Positions 35,669 to 44,759 of a DNA stretch of 64,000 nt are shown here, one piece after another (the stretch's first letter is position 1; each line of letters begins with the position of its first letter). The DNA is from Scopulibacillus darangshiensis (GTDB taxonomy: Bacteria; Bacillota; Bacilli; Bacillales; Sporolactobacillaceae), in NCBI RefSeq assembly GCF_004341035.1, contig NZ_SLXK01000001.1:62001-126000 (forward strand), written 5' to 3'. Position numbers and translations under genes: made by a program. Below the pieces are notes generated by a model. It ran no database searches. It was not told the origin of the DNA and was given only the letters and a program-made list of their open reading frames with translations.

Positions 35669-35695
35669 GGGGTCAGACCTAAGGGGTCTGACCCC
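35669..35695. terminator. Perfect 11-bp hairpin between pheT and rnhC
   Basis: GGGGTCAGACC (35669-35679) / GGTCTGACCCC (35685-35695), loop TAAGG. It contains the rnhC stop codon and encodes its last residues GQTP. There is little T-tract on either strand. Confidence 0.75.
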
Positions 35696-36635
35696 TTAAC
35701 CGTTTAGCCTTTTTTGTATTGGCAAAGTGCACTTTTGCAAGCGAATAAAGCGCCTTTTCCCCGTGATCGCGAATGACCTTGGCTGCGGCAGCGTCAACAT
35801 TTGATCCCGCACCCTTAGGCAATCTCATGCTGATTGTATCGGAAAGCTGGTCCATTTCATTTAGGAAGGCATACCTTGCAATAATGGATGCGGCCGCTAC
35901 TGAAAGATGGTAAGATTCAGCCTTGGTTTGAAAATAAACCCGGTCTTTGATTTGCTGTTTTTCATCTTTTATATATGAATAGTACACATTAGGCATGGCA
36001 AACTGATCGATTAAGATGCCATCGTATCCCTTTTGCTGGTCTTCCAATTTGCTAATCACGTGACCGATCGCTTGGTTATGTAAAATCCCTTTCATTTTGC
36101 CTTGGGAAAACCCTTTTGCCTGCAAATCGTTATATTTTTCATTATTAAGTGTTAATAGACTGTATATCACATCATGGCTAATTAGTGTCTTTGCCATTCT
36201 TACAATTTGCGGGTCGGTTAAGGCTTTAGAATCCCGGACGCCGATCTGGGTGAACATCTCTTTCTCCTGAGGACCGCAAAATACCGCAGCAACGGTAATC
36301 GGACCGAAGTAATCACCCGTTCCTACCTCATCGGAACCGATAATCGCCAACTCACTGATGTTTTTCGGAGGAGCATTGTTATGCCCCGAGACGGATCGGC
36401 TTTTTTTTGACCTTCCCTTTGCGGTCGCCTGCACAGTGCCCCATTTTGCCGCTTCAGCCTCAGCAGTTTTGCCTTGGAACAGAACTTTTCCTGATTTATA
36501 TGCGGTGATTGTGGTGCTTCCCGATTTGGCGACAAACAGGCTGCCAGGCGCGTTTTTATCAAGTAAATGACTTTTATAAAAAGCCTTCATTTTAAGGATT
36601 TGGCTTTGATCCATTTTAAGAACAGCGTGACCCAT
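35679..36635 (-). CDS. rnhC: Ribonuclease HIII
   Basis: 318 residues. Cleaves the RNA strand of RNA:DNA hybrids. An N-terminal TBP-like DNA-binding domain (1-90), a Lys/Ser-rich linker, and the type 2 RNase H domain with the acidic site IGSDEVGTGDYFGP (Asp-Glu), RDSKALTD and LIDQFAMP. The ATG at 36635 has GGAGGAG. The C-terminal GQTP is encoded by a palindromic hairpin. zapA, next to rnhC in B. subtilis, is missing here. Confidence 0.95.
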   Translation of the reverse strand: MGHAVLKMDQSQILKMKAFYKSHLLDKNAPGSLFVAKSGSTTITAYKSGKVLFQGKTAEAEAAKWGTVQATAKGRSKKSRSVSGHNNAPPKNISELAIIGSDEVGTGDYFGPITVAAVFCGPQEKEMFTQIGVRDSKALTDPQIVRMAKTLISHDVIYSLLTLNNEKYNDLQAKGFSQGKMKGILHNQAIGHVISKLEDQQKGYDGILIDQFAMPNVYYSYIKDEKQQIKDRVYFQTKAESYHLSVAAASIIARYAFLNEMDQLSDTISMRLPKGAGSNVDAAAAKVIRDHGEKALYSLAKVHFANTKKAKRLRGQTP

Positions 36636-36824
36636 AAGTATTCTCCTCCAATAGTATGAACTGATTACGATTACTTATTATATACTAATTTCGGGAGAAT
36701 TTTAACGAGGCGGGTCGAATAATGTTTTTCAAAACGAATGCTTTTTGATAAGATATAACTTGATTCTACTATCGGGTGCCGGCCTTAGGTTCGCATCCGG
36801 GGAAAGACGAGGAATACAAACGAT

Positions 36825-37364
36825 ATGCTGGATATCATTATTATCATTCTTTTAATAGCGGGATTATTTATTGGACTGCGCCGGGGCTTTATCCTGCAGC
36901 TCATTCATTTAACGGGTTTTATCGTCGCTTATGTTGCGGCTTATATGTACTATGATGACTTGGCACCTAAGCTCAAACTATGGATTCCTTTTCCATCAGC
37001 AATAGATCATAACAGCTTTTTCGAACACTTAAGCCCAATGAGCATGGAAGCAGCTTACTACCGTGCGATTGCCTTTGTTATAATATTTATTGCGGTTAAA
37101 ATCATCATGCACATCATTGGTTCGATGCTGGATTTTCTTGCCGATTTGCCGATCTTAAGAACGATCAACAGCTGGTTTGGCGGAATATTAGGTTTCCTCG
37201 AAATCTACCTTGTCCTTTTTATCCTGTTATATTTGGGATCACTGACTCCGTACGCCGGCATTGAATCAGCCATTGATCACTCTTTTATGGCTCATTTGAT
37301 TATTGAGAATACACCGGTCTTGTCGGAAAAGATAAAAAATATGTGGATGGCCTATATCCATTAA
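36825..37364 (+). CDS. cvpA: CvpA family membrane protein
   Basis: 179 residues with four membrane segments (about 3-20, 26-43, 79-105, 120-146) and the CvpA pattern GLRRGFILQLIHLTGFIVAYVAAY. The family is linked to colicin V production in E. coli; the role in Bacillus is unknown. The start at 36825 has only a distant GACGAGG. A short dyad CGGGTGC/GCATCCG (36773-36779/36793-36799) precedes it. Confidence 0.85.
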   Translation: MLDIIIIILLIAGLFIGLRRGFILQLIHLTGFIVAYVAAYMYYDDLAPKLKLWIPFPSAIDHNSFFEHLSPMSMEAAYYRAIAFVIIFIAVKIIMHIIGSMLDFLADLPILRTINSWFGGILGFLEIYLVLFILLYLGSLTPYAGIESAIDHSFMAHLIIENTPVLSEKIKNMWMAYIH

Positions 37365-37369
37365 CAATC

Positions 37370-37398
37370 GGCTTCTCCTAAGGGGAAGTCTTTTCACT
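37370..37398 (+). terminator. Weak terminator after cvpA
   Basis: GGCTTCTCC/GGGGAAGTC, a nine-pair stem with two wobbles, then TTTT. Confidence 0.6.
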
Positions 37399-37421
37399 TA
37401 GAGTGAGGAAGGGTGAGGAGC

Positions 37422-39143
37422 ATGAATAAAAAGCAAATTATAAAAGTATTAGAAGCGATTGCGATTTACTTGGAAATAAAGGGTGAAAACCCATTTAAAA
37501 TATCAGCCTATAGAAAAGCGGCGCAAGCGCTGGAGACGGATGACCGGTCAATGGTGCAAATCGACGACCCATCGAAATTAAAGGGGATTGGAAAGGGCAC
37601 TGCTCAGGTGATTCAGGAATTGTTGGATACTGGAGAGTCGGAGCTTTTAAAGGAGCTTCAAGAAGACATTCCGGAAGGGCTGCTCAAGCTCTTAAAGCTG
37701 CCCGGCCTTGGCGGAAAGAAGATAGGGAAGTTATATCAGCTGCTGGGTGTTGTAGATATGGATAGCTTAAAGCAAGCATGTGCGGAAGAACGTGTCCAGC
37801 ATTTAGAGGGATTCGGCAAAAAGACCGAGGGAAAAATCCTTAAAGCGATTGAAGAATTCAATATCAGACCCGACCGTTTGCCGGTCAGTTATATGCTCCC
37901 TTTAGCAGAACAAATCGAAAAGATCTTGGGGGAGATTGATTCAGTTGAACGGTACTCAAGGGCAGGAAGTTTGCGGCGCTTAAAAGAATTAATAAAGGAT
38001 TTGGATTTTGTTATTGCTACAAAAAGTCCGGAGGAGGTTGCGAAGGAGCTAGCCGAACGTCTGAATATCAAAGATATCACGGGTCAGGGATCGACCAAAA
38101 TGTCCGTGGTTCTAAATGATGATTATGAGGTGTCTATAGATTTTCGCTTTGTTCAGCCAAAAGCATTTGTATCAACTCTTCATCATTTTACGGGTTCCAA
38201 AGATCACAATGTTAAACTGCGCCAGCTGGCCAAAAAGAATGATGAGAAGATCAGTGAATATGGTGTTGAAAATAATGAAACGGGGGAAATCTATACTTTT
38301 AGTTCAGAAACCGCTTTTTTTAATCATTTCGGCCTGAATTATATTCCGCCCGAAGCGCGTGAAGGTATAACAGAAATTGAAGAAGCTTCCAAGGGACATC
38401 TTGATGTCATTTCACTTGACCAAATTAAAAGTGATCTGCACATGCATACGACGTGGAGTGATGGCGCTTATACTATAAAGGAAATGGTTGAGGCTGCCAA
38501 AGCTAAGGGGTATGAATACATTGTCATCACTGATCACTCGAAGTCCCTTAGAGTCGCGGGCGGTTTAACAGCGGAGCGGCTGAAACAACAGCGCGAGGAG
38601 ATCGATCAGCTGAATGAAGCCGATCGTGACTTTAAAATTTTTGCAGGGGTAGAAATGGATATTCTCCCCGATGGTTCCCTGGACTATGATGATGATGTCC
38701 TAGCATCTCTTGACTTTGTAATCGGGGCGATTCATTCATCATTTTCCCAAGATCGGGAAAAAATCATGACAAGATTAACGAATGCCTGCGAGAATCCGTA
38801 TGTCAGATTGATTGCCCATCCGACAGGCAGAATTATCGGCGGCCGTAAAGGATATGATGTTGATTTGGCGGGGCTGATTGACGTGGCGAAAAAGACCGGC
38901 ACCGCACTTGAGCTTAACGCTAACCCAAACCGGTTGGATTTATCCGCCGAATGGGTGAAGAAGGCACAAGAAGCTGGTGTTAACATTGCCATAAATACCG
39001 ATGCCCATTCCATCGACATGCTGCATCACATGACAGTAGGAGTATCAACAGCCATAAAAGGCTTGATTAGCAGTAAAAATGTTTTGAATACAATGGCACG
39101 ACCGGAATTTGAAGCTTTTTTAAAGGAAAAAAGGCGCTTATAG
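37422..39143 (+). CDS. polX: DNA polymerase/3'-5' exonuclease PolX
   Basis: 573 residues. HhH and family X polymerase domains (1-~320; GIGKGTAQVI, LPGLGGKKIGKLYQ, the GS motif GSLRR and acidic KDLDFVIAT) joined to a PHP phosphoesterase domain (~337-573; DLHMHTTWSDG, ITDHSKSLRVAGG, IAHPTGR, NTDAHS) that gives the Mn-dependent exonuclease. Acts in gap filling and base-excision repair. The start is chosen at ATG 37422 by similarity to B. subtilis PolX; a GTG at 37413 is possible. Confidence 0.95.
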   Translation: MNKKQIIKVLEAIAIYLEIKGENPFKISAYRKAAQALETDDRSMVQIDDPSKLKGIGKGTAQVIQELLDTGESELLKELQEDIPEGLLKLLKLPGLGGKKIGKLYQLLGVVDMDSLKQACAEERVQHLEGFGKKTEGKILKAIEEFNIRPDRLPVSYMLPLAEQIEKILGEIDSVERYSRAGSLRRLKELIKDLDFVIATKSPEEVAKELAERLNIKDITGQGSTKMSVVLNDDYEVSIDFRFVQPKAFVSTLHHFTGSKDHNVKLRQLAKKNDEKISEYGVENNETGEIYTFSSETAFFNHFGLNYIPPEAREGITEIEEASKGHLDVISLDQIKSDLHMHTTWSDGAYTIKEMVEAAKAKGYEYIVITDHSKSLRVAGGLTAERLKQQREEIDQLNEADRDFKIFAGVEMDILPDGSLDYDDDVLASLDFVIGAIHSSFSQDREKIMTRLTNACENPYVRLIAHPTGRIIGGRKGYDVDLAGLIDVAKKTGTALELNANPNRLDLSAEWVKKAQEAGVNIAINTDAHSIDMLHHMTVGVSTAIKGLISSKNVLNTMARPEFEAFLKEKRRL

Positions 39144-39185
39144 GGCAATAAAGTTTTATTTGGTTGATGATAGGGGGTTGCCGTC

Positions 39186-41546
39186 TTGTTAGAACGTGTG
39201 TTAAATGTATTGGAATTTCATAAAGTCAAAAAGCAGCTGGAGGCACATGCCTCATCCTCACTTGGGCTTCAGGTGGTCGAACAGTTGACACCTGAGCACG
39301 AACTTTCTGAGGTTAAGAGGCTGCAGCAGGAAACAGATGAGGGGGCAAATGTCTTGCGGTTAAAAGGCCATGCTCCTTTTGGCGGGATTACAGATATTCG
39401 CGCAAGCTTAAAACGGTCTGAAATCGGCGGAATGCTTAATGCAAAGGAACTGATTGATATCGCTGATACGATACGTGGGACAAGGCTGATCAAACAGTTT
39501 ATTGAAGATATTGCCCAGGAAGAGGCGATTGCGATTCCTGCTTTATCGGACATAGTAGAAACGATTGAGCCCGAGGGTGAATTGGAGCGAAGAATTAAAA
39601 GCTGTATAGATGATCAAGGTTATGTGCTCGATACAGCAAGCGACAAGCTAAGGGGTGTTCGCACTCAGATTCGGACGTATGACTCTAGGATCAAAGAAAA
39701 GCTGGAAGCGATTGTCCGGTCTTCTAATTATCAAAAAATGCTGTCGGAATCGATTGTCACGATTAGGAATGACCGTCATGTGGTCCCGGTCAAACAGGAG
39801 TATCGCGGGGTTTTCGGAGGGATTGTTCACGATCAATCCGCTTCAGGTGCGACGTTATTTATTGAACCGCAAGCCATTGTTGATCTTAATAACAAATTGA
39901 GTGAAGCGAGAGCTAAGGAAAGACATGAAGTTGAAAGGATTTTGACTGATCTTTCTGAAGGAACGGCTGCTGCAGCGTTCATTTTATATGAACATGTTGA
40001 ACGGCTCGCCCATTTAGATTTTATCTTTGCCAAAGCAAAGTTTGGAAAAAGCATGAAAGCGACACGCCCTGTCTTGAATGACAATGGAAACATGAATTTA
40101 AAAAAAGCCCGTCATCCGCTGATTCCTTCTGATGATGTGATGCCGATCGATATCAGGCTCGGTGATGATTATCATGCGATTATCATTACAGGACCGAATA
40201 CCGGCGGGAAGACGGTCACATTGAAAACGCTCGGTCTGCTGACACTGATGGCTCAATCAGGTCTCCACATTCCCGTCGAAGAAGATTCAGAGATCAATGT
40301 TTTTGAAGCTATTTTCGCAGACATAGGTGATGAGCAATCGATCGAACAGAGTCTCAGCACTTTTTCCTCGCACATGACAAATATTATCGGGATCTTATCA
40401 CACGTCGACCATCATAGTCTTGTGCTCTTCGATGAGCTTGGCGCTGGAACGGACCCGCAAGAAGGCGCTGCGCTTTCCATCGCTATTCTTGATGCCGTTT
40501 ACAATAGGGGAGCGACTGTTGTTGCAACAACACATTACAGTGAGTTAAAGGCGTATGCGTATGAAAGAGCCGGTGTCATGAATGCGAGCGTCGAATTTGA
40601 TGTCAAAACATTGCGGCCAACATACCGTTTGCTGATGGGGGTTCCGGGCCGAAGTAATGCATTTGAGATTTCCCGGAAACTTGGATTGAATGAGGAAATC
40701 ATTAGACAGGCCAAATCACATATCAGCAGTGAAACAAACCAAGTTGATAAGATGATTGCTTCGCTGGAAAAAAATCGTAAGGAAGCGGAATTTATGCAGC
40801 AGGAAGCGAAGCGTATGAAGGAAGACATTGAACAAAAGCAAAAAGCGTTGGCGGGTGAGTTAGATCAGCTTGAACGAAATAAAGAGAACGTGATGAACAA
40901 TGCGAGGGAAAAGGCGCAATCGGCAGTTGATCAAGCGAAAGAGGAAGCCGAAAACATTATTCGGGAGTTAAGACAATTTAAGTCAAAGTCCGAAAATGTT
41001 AAAGAGCATCAATTAATTGATGCCAAAAGCCGTTTGGACCATGCACTTGATGCTCTAACGCCGAACGAAACCAAAAGAGAAAGTGATCCGTATAAGAAAA
41101 AGGCGGAGACTTACAAGCCTGGTCAAGAGGTTAAGGTGATAAGTTTTGGGCAAAAAGGACATATAGTAGAAAAACTGAGCGGGAATGAGTATCTCGTACA
41201 AGTCGGCATTATGAAAATGAACTTGCCTGCAAGTGATTTAAAAAGAGTTAAGGCTGAAAAGGAAACTAAGCCTGTTGTTAACGTCAGAACAGCAAATCGG
41301 ACAACAAAAACAGAACTGGATCTACGAGGCGAACGATACGAAGATGCCATGTCCAAGCTGGAGCAATATTTTGACGCGGCTTTGCTCGCGGGTTACCATC
41401 AGGTTTCGATCATTCATGGCAAGGGGACAGGGGCGTTGCGGAAAGGCGTCCAAAATTTTATTAAAAACCATTCAAGAATTAAAAGTTCCCGCCTCGGAGG
41501 TGCGGGGGAGGGCGGAAGCGGTGTAACCGTTGTTGAACTTAAGTAA
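39186..41546 (+). CDS. mutS2: Endonuclease MutS2
   Basis: 786 residues. A MutS-like core with Walker A GPNTGGKTVTLKT (from residue ~336), LFDELGAGTDPQEGA and ATTHYSELK, a long coiled-coil (~515-625), a KOW-like stretch and a C-terminal Smr nuclease domain (~710-786; LDLRGERYEDAM, IIHGKGTGALRKGV). MutS2 suppresses homologous recombination and, in B. subtilis, rescues collided ribosomes. The TTG start at 39186 has AGGGGG about nine bases upstream. Confidence 0.96.
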   Translation: MLERVLNVLEFHKVKKQLEAHASSSLGLQVVEQLTPEHELSEVKRLQQETDEGANVLRLKGHAPFGGITDIRASLKRSEIGGMLNAKELIDIADTIRGTRLIKQFIEDIAQEEAIAIPALSDIVETIEPEGELERRIKSCIDDQGYVLDTASDKLRGVRTQIRTYDSRIKEKLEAIVRSSNYQKMLSESIVTIRNDRHVVPVKQEYRGVFGGIVHDQSASGATLFIEPQAIVDLNNKLSEARAKERHEVERILTDLSEGTAAAAFILYEHVERLAHLDFIFAKAKFGKSMKATRPVLNDNGNMNLKKARHPLIPSDDVMPIDIRLGDDYHAIIITGPNTGGKTVTLKTLGLLTLMAQSGLHIPVEEDSEINVFEAIFADIGDEQSIEQSLSTFSSHMTNIIGILSHVDHHSLVLFDELGAGTDPQEGAALSIAILDAVYNRGATVVATTHYSELKAYAYERAGVMNASVEFDVKTLRPTYRLLMGVPGRSNAFEISRKLGLNEEIIRQAKSHISSETNQVDKMIASLEKNRKEAEFMQQEAKRMKEDIEQKQKALAGELDQLERNKENVMNNAREKAQSAVDQAKEEAENIIRELRQFKSKSENVKEHQLIDAKSRLDHALDALTPNETKRESDPYKKKAETYKPGQEVKVISFGQKGHIVEKLSGNEYLVQVGIMKMNLPASDLKRVKAEKETKPVVNVRTANRTTKTELDLRGERYEDAMSKLEQYFDAALLAGYHQVSIIHGKGTGALRKGVQNFIKNHSRIKSSRLGGAGEGGSGVTVVELK

Positions 41547-41560
41547 GGGGTGTGGCGCGT

Positions 41561-41968
41561 TTGGCAGAGCTTCTCGAAAATGAATATATCCGTACACTTG
41601 CATTTTATAGTGTAGTGATTTTGTGTACGATACTTTTTTTGGCAGTCTTCGAATTATTGACGAAGTATCGAAATTGGCATGAAATTAAGAATGGCAATGC
41701 GGCTGTTGCTTTAGCCACAGGCGGGAAAATTTTCGGTATTGCCAACGTTTTTCGTTTTTCAATTGATCATCATGAACCGCTGCTGCAGACGATCACCCAA
41801 GGGGCATTCGGTTTCGCCCTGCTTTTAATCGGCTATTTTATTTTTGAGTTTTTAACGCCTACCTTTAATATCGATCACGAAATAGCAAAAGGGAATGTAG
41901 CTGTAGGTTTCATAGCCATGGTCATTTCAGTAGGATTTTCTTATGTGATTGGTTCCAGTCTTAACTAA
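41561..41968 (+). CDS. yshE: DUF350 membrane protein (YshE)
   Basis: 135 residues with four membrane segments and the DUF350 repeat-like pattern KNGNAAVALATGGKIFGIA / AKGNVAVGFIAMVISVGFS. Function unknown. The TTG at 41561 has AAGGGGTG eight bases upstream; a GTG at 41552 is too close to it. Same position as yshE in B. subtilis, between mutS2 and lcfA. Confidence 0.85.
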   Translation: MAELLENEYIRTLAFYSVVILCTILFLAVFELLTKYRNWHEIKNGNAAVALATGGKIFGIANVFRFSIDHHEPLLQTITQGAFGFALLLIGYFIFEFLTPTFNIDHEIAKGNVAVGFIAMVISVGFSYVIGSSLN

Positions 41969-41986
41969 CAGGGGAGGGTTCTTAAA

Positions 41987-42067
41987 ATGGAAACCCTTGC
42001 GAAGGTGCTTATGGTTTGCTGCGGTATTTTCTTACTGGCAGGCGTCGTCTATCTTCTTGTATCATAA
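41987..42067 (+). CDS. 26-residue hydrophobic peptide
   Basis: METLAKVL followed by a hydrophobic helix (MVCCGIFLLAGVVYLLV) and a Ser end. The ATG has AGGGGAGGG at 41970-41978, ideally spaced, and starts 18 bp after yshE; a terminator follows eight bases after the stop. So it looks like the last gene of the mutS2-yshE transcript. Too short for most gene finders. No function can be given; a small membrane-protein modulator is conceivable. Confidence 0.6.
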   Translation: METLAKVLMVCCGIFLLAGVVYLLVS

Positions 42068-42074
42068 CAGCATG

Positions 42075-42110
42075 AAGCTTGCACATATAGACGTGTGTAA
42101 GCTTTTTTTA
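42075..42110 (+). terminator. Terminator after the small peptide gene
   Basis: AAGCTT-G-CACA (42075-42085) pairs with TGTG-T-AAGCTT (42094-42104), then seven Ts. Confidence 0.9.
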
Positions 42111-42141
42111 TACGTGTATTAATTTTTAAAATAGATAGATA

Positions 42142-42186
42142 TTTAAAAAGGTTTATTTAAGTGATATAATTTTGTAAGCGGTTAAT
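42142..42186 (+). promoter_or_regulatory. lcfA promoter with cre-like site
   Basis: TTTAAA (42142-42147), 17 bp, TATAAT (42165-42170). TGTAAGCGGTTAAT (42173-42186) matches the cre consensus at 12 of 14 positions and covers the predicted start site, so CcpA repression, known for B. subtilis lcfA, is plausible. No FadR box is seen here. Confidence 0.6.
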
Positions 42187-42262
42187 ATAAAAGAAAAGAA
42201 TATATAAATATGTTATTGGAATATGTTAATTGAAGGGAGCGGAACAAAGGAGGGCGACTGAC

Positions 42263-43954
42263 ATGGCAGTCGAATCTGAGAGATGGCTAAGGCATTATCC
42301 AAAAGAGATCAAACCGGAATACGATTATGAGGAAAAACCTTTGTACAGCTATTTGATTGAGGCAAAAGAACGATATCCGGAGAAAGCGGCCCTTCATTTT
42401 CTCGGCAAGGAAATGACTTATAAAGAAGTTCATGAGGATGCCATTAGATTGGCGCACCAATTAATGGCGATGGGCATATCCAAAGGCGATAGGATAGCGA
42501 TCATGCTTCCTAACAGTCCACAAGGTGTTATTGCTTATTATGCCGCACTTATGGCGGGGGCTGTTGTCGTTCAGACCAATCCTTTATATGTGGAACGTGA
42601 ACTTGAACATCAGTTAGCGGATTCCGGAGCAAAAATCATCATTTGTCTGGATTTAGTGTATCCAAAAGTTGCACGTGTTCAAGGGAAGACTAATTTAGAG
42701 AAAGTGATCGTGACCGGTATACCTGACTACTTGCCTTTCCCAAAGAACCTATTGTATCCGCTAGTTCAAAAAAAGAAAAAACAACCTATGCCAAAGATCA
42801 TGTTTACTGATTCTGTTCGGGCTTTCGATGACGTGATACGGACAGGAGACCTAATGTATAAGCCGGTAGAGGTCGATGCAAAAGAGGATCTTGCACTCTT
42901 GCAATATACTGGAGGGACGACCGGTCCGGCAAAAGGTGTCATGCTGACACACCATAACCTGATCGCAAACACGATTCAGTCCAGTCACTGGATGTACCGT
43001 ACCAAATATGGCGAAGAGGCTATATTAGGTGTTTTGCCTTTTTTCCATGTCTACGGCATGACGATTGTGATGAATCTCTCTATTATGTATGTTTCGAAAA
43101 TGATTATATTGCCAACATTCAATGCCAAAGAAACACTGAAAACGATTGAAAAGCAGAAGCCGACACTTTTTCCGGGTGCACCAACCATGTATATCGCATT
43201 GATCAATCATCCTGACATCCAAAAGTTTGATTTGTCATCGATTGAAACCTGTATAAGCGGCTCCGCGCCGTTGCCTGTTGAAATTCAGGAAAAGTTTGAA
43301 CGGCTAACCGGAGGCAAGCTTGTTGAAGGTTACGGTCTTAGTGAAGCATCACCGGTTACTCATTGCAATCTCATATGGGATCGGCGTATACCGGGAAGCA
43401 TCGGTCTTCCTTATCCGAATACACAAGCGAAGATTCTTTCTGCAGAAACCGGTGAAGAAGCTGAGGTTAATGAGGTTGGCGAATTAATGGTTAAGGGACC
43501 TCAAGTGATGAGAGGTTACTGGAGGCGGCCTGAGGTGACAAATAAGGTTTTAAAAGACGGCTGGCTTTTGACCGGTGATATGGGCTATATGGACGAGGAA
43601 GGCTATTTCTATATCGTTGACCGGAAAAAGGATATGATTATTGCATCCGGCTTTAATATCTATCCACGCGAGGTGGAAGAGGTGTTATTCGAGCATCCCG
43701 ATGTTATGGAAGCCGCCATTATCGGTGTTCCTGATAAATACAGAGGTGAAACAGTTAAAGCCTTTGTCGTTCTGAAAAAAGGAAAAACACTTGATGAGAA
43801 GGATTTGGAAAGGCACTGTCGTAAGCGTTTGGCGGCCTATAAAATTCCGCGTATTTATGAGTTCCGGGAAGAACTGCCAAAAACAATGGTCGGAAAAGTT
43901 TTGAAACGCTCACTTGAAGCTGAGGAACGTCGTAAGGCCTCCACTGGTGTCTAG
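42263..43954 (+). CDS. lcfA: Long-chain fatty acid-CoA ligase
   Basis: 563 residues. Activates fatty acids to acyl-CoA through an acyl-AMP. ANL-family motifs: YTGGTTGPAKGVMLTH (P-loop), YGLSEASPVTHC, GWLLTGDMGYMDEEGYFYIVDRKKDMII, and Lys in KTMVGKVLKR near the end. The ATG at 42263 has AAAGGAGGG; an extension to 42230 lacks a site. First gene of the beta-oxidation cluster, but a terminator separates it from fadR. Confidence 0.95.
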   Translation: MAVESERWLRHYPKEIKPEYDYEEKPLYSYLIEAKERYPEKAALHFLGKEMTYKEVHEDAIRLAHQLMAMGISKGDRIAIMLPNSPQGVIAYYAALMAGAVVVQTNPLYVERELEHQLADSGAKIIICLDLVYPKVARVQGKTNLEKVIVTGIPDYLPFPKNLLYPLVQKKKKQPMPKIMFTDSVRAFDDVIRTGDLMYKPVEVDAKEDLALLQYTGGTTGPAKGVMLTHHNLIANTIQSSHWMYRTKYGEEAILGVLPFFHVYGMTIVMNLSIMYVSKMIILPTFNAKETLKTIEKQKPTLFPGAPTMYIALINHPDIQKFDLSSIETCISGSAPLPVEIQEKFERLTGGKLVEGYGLSEASPVTHCNLIWDRRIPGSIGLPYPNTQAKILSAETGEEAEVNEVGELMVKGPQVMRGYWRRPEVTNKVLKDGWLLTGDMGYMDEEGYFYIVDRKKDMIIASGFNIYPREVEEVLFEHPDVMEAAIIGVPDKYRGETVKAFVVLKKGKTLDEKDLERHCRKRLAAYKIPRIYEFREELPKTMVGKVLKRSLEAEERRKASTGV

Positions 43955-43964
43955 CGCCTAAATG

Positions 43965-44016
43965 AACCATATGGGCAGAAGATGCGAAAAAGCTTGCTCT
44001 GTCCATATGGTTTTGC
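43965..44016 (+). terminator. Terminator after lcfA
   Basis: AACCATATGG-G-CAGA (43965-43979) pairs with TCTG-T-CCATATGGTT (43998-44012), then TTTT-rich sequence. Strong stem, modest T-tract. Confidence 0.8.
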
Positions 44017-44044
44017 AACAGAAGATGTTCCGTCATTTTCCTAT

Positions 44045-44098
44045 TTGACATCTGAATTAATAGTTTATTATAATAAGAGGTGAATGAATAGTCATTCA
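44045..44098 (+). promoter_or_regulatory. fadR promoter and FadR operator
   Basis: TTGACA (44045-44050), 18 bp, TATAAT (44069-44074), then TGAATGAATAGTCATTCA (44081-44098), a perfect 7+7 inverted repeat that fits the B. subtilis FadR (YsiA) consensus TGAATGAMTANTCATTCA as I remember it. It sits just downstream of the start site, giving FadR autorepression relieved by long-chain acyl-CoA. Confidence 0.88.
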
Positions 44099-44121
44099 TT
44101 TCTTAAAAAAGGAGCTCCCAT

Positions 44122-44703
44122 ATGTCAACACGTAACCGTCCAAAATTCAAACTGATTGTTGACGCGGCAGTTGACGTCATTGCGGAAAACGGCTTTCACA
44201 AAGCGCGGATTTCAAAAATAGCCAAGCGGGCGGGCGTTGCTGACGGAACAATTTATATTTATTTTAAGAACAAAGAGGATCTGCTCATTACCTTGTTCCA
44301 AGAAAAAATGGGCCAATTTATTGAGAAAATCGAACAAGAAATAGCAGGAAAACAGGAAGTTAAAGAGAAATTCTTAACGATGGTCCAAATGCATTTTAAA
44401 CAGCTTGCAGCGGATCATCATCTTGCAATTGTGACTCAGTTGGAGCTTAGGCAATCTGATACTGAGATTCGCCTTAAAATTAACGATATACTTAGAGATT
44501 ATCTCAAACTTATCGATGGTATTCTCGAGGAAGGCAAAGAAAAAGGTGTGTTTCGGGCAGGCATTGATAGCCGTCTCGCGAGGCAAATGATTTTCGGGAC
44601 AATAGATGAGACCGTAACGAACTGGGTGATGAATGAGCATAAGTATGATTTAGTTGCTTTGTCAGAACCTGTTGCTGATTTGCTGATAAATGGATTAACT
44701 TAA
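44122..44703 (+). CDS. fadR: Fatty acid degradation regulator FadR (TetR family)
   Basis: 193 residues. TetR HTH at 8-55 (VIAENGFHKARISKIAKRAGVADGTIYIYFKNKEDLL) and a C-terminal ligand domain that binds long-chain acyl-CoA in the B. subtilis homologue (YsiA, 194 residues). Represses beta-oxidation genes. ATG 44122 has AAGGAG. An operator of the right consensus lies directly before it. fadB, etfB and etfA follow on the same strand without terminators. Confidence 0.95.
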   Translation: MSTRNRPKFKLIVDAAVDVIAENGFHKARISKIAKRAGVADGTIYIYFKNKEDLLITLFQEKMGQFIEKIEQEIAGKQEVKEKFLTMVQMHFKQLAADHHLAIVTQLELRQSDTEIRLKINDILRDYLKLIDGILEEGKEKGVFRAGIDSRLARQMIFGTIDETVTNWVMNEHKYDLVALSEPVADLLINGLT

Positions 44704-44759
44704 CCAGTTTATATCCATTTTATCGATATATGAAAGCGCTTAAAAAAGGAGGCTTGAAA

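Noticed and set aside
43951-43964. GTCTAGCGCCTA resembling a repeat common in Bacillus intergenic DNA (also GTCTAGCTTCACGCGCCTAA near 15153)
   Set aside because: Too short and too divergent here to support as a repeat element.
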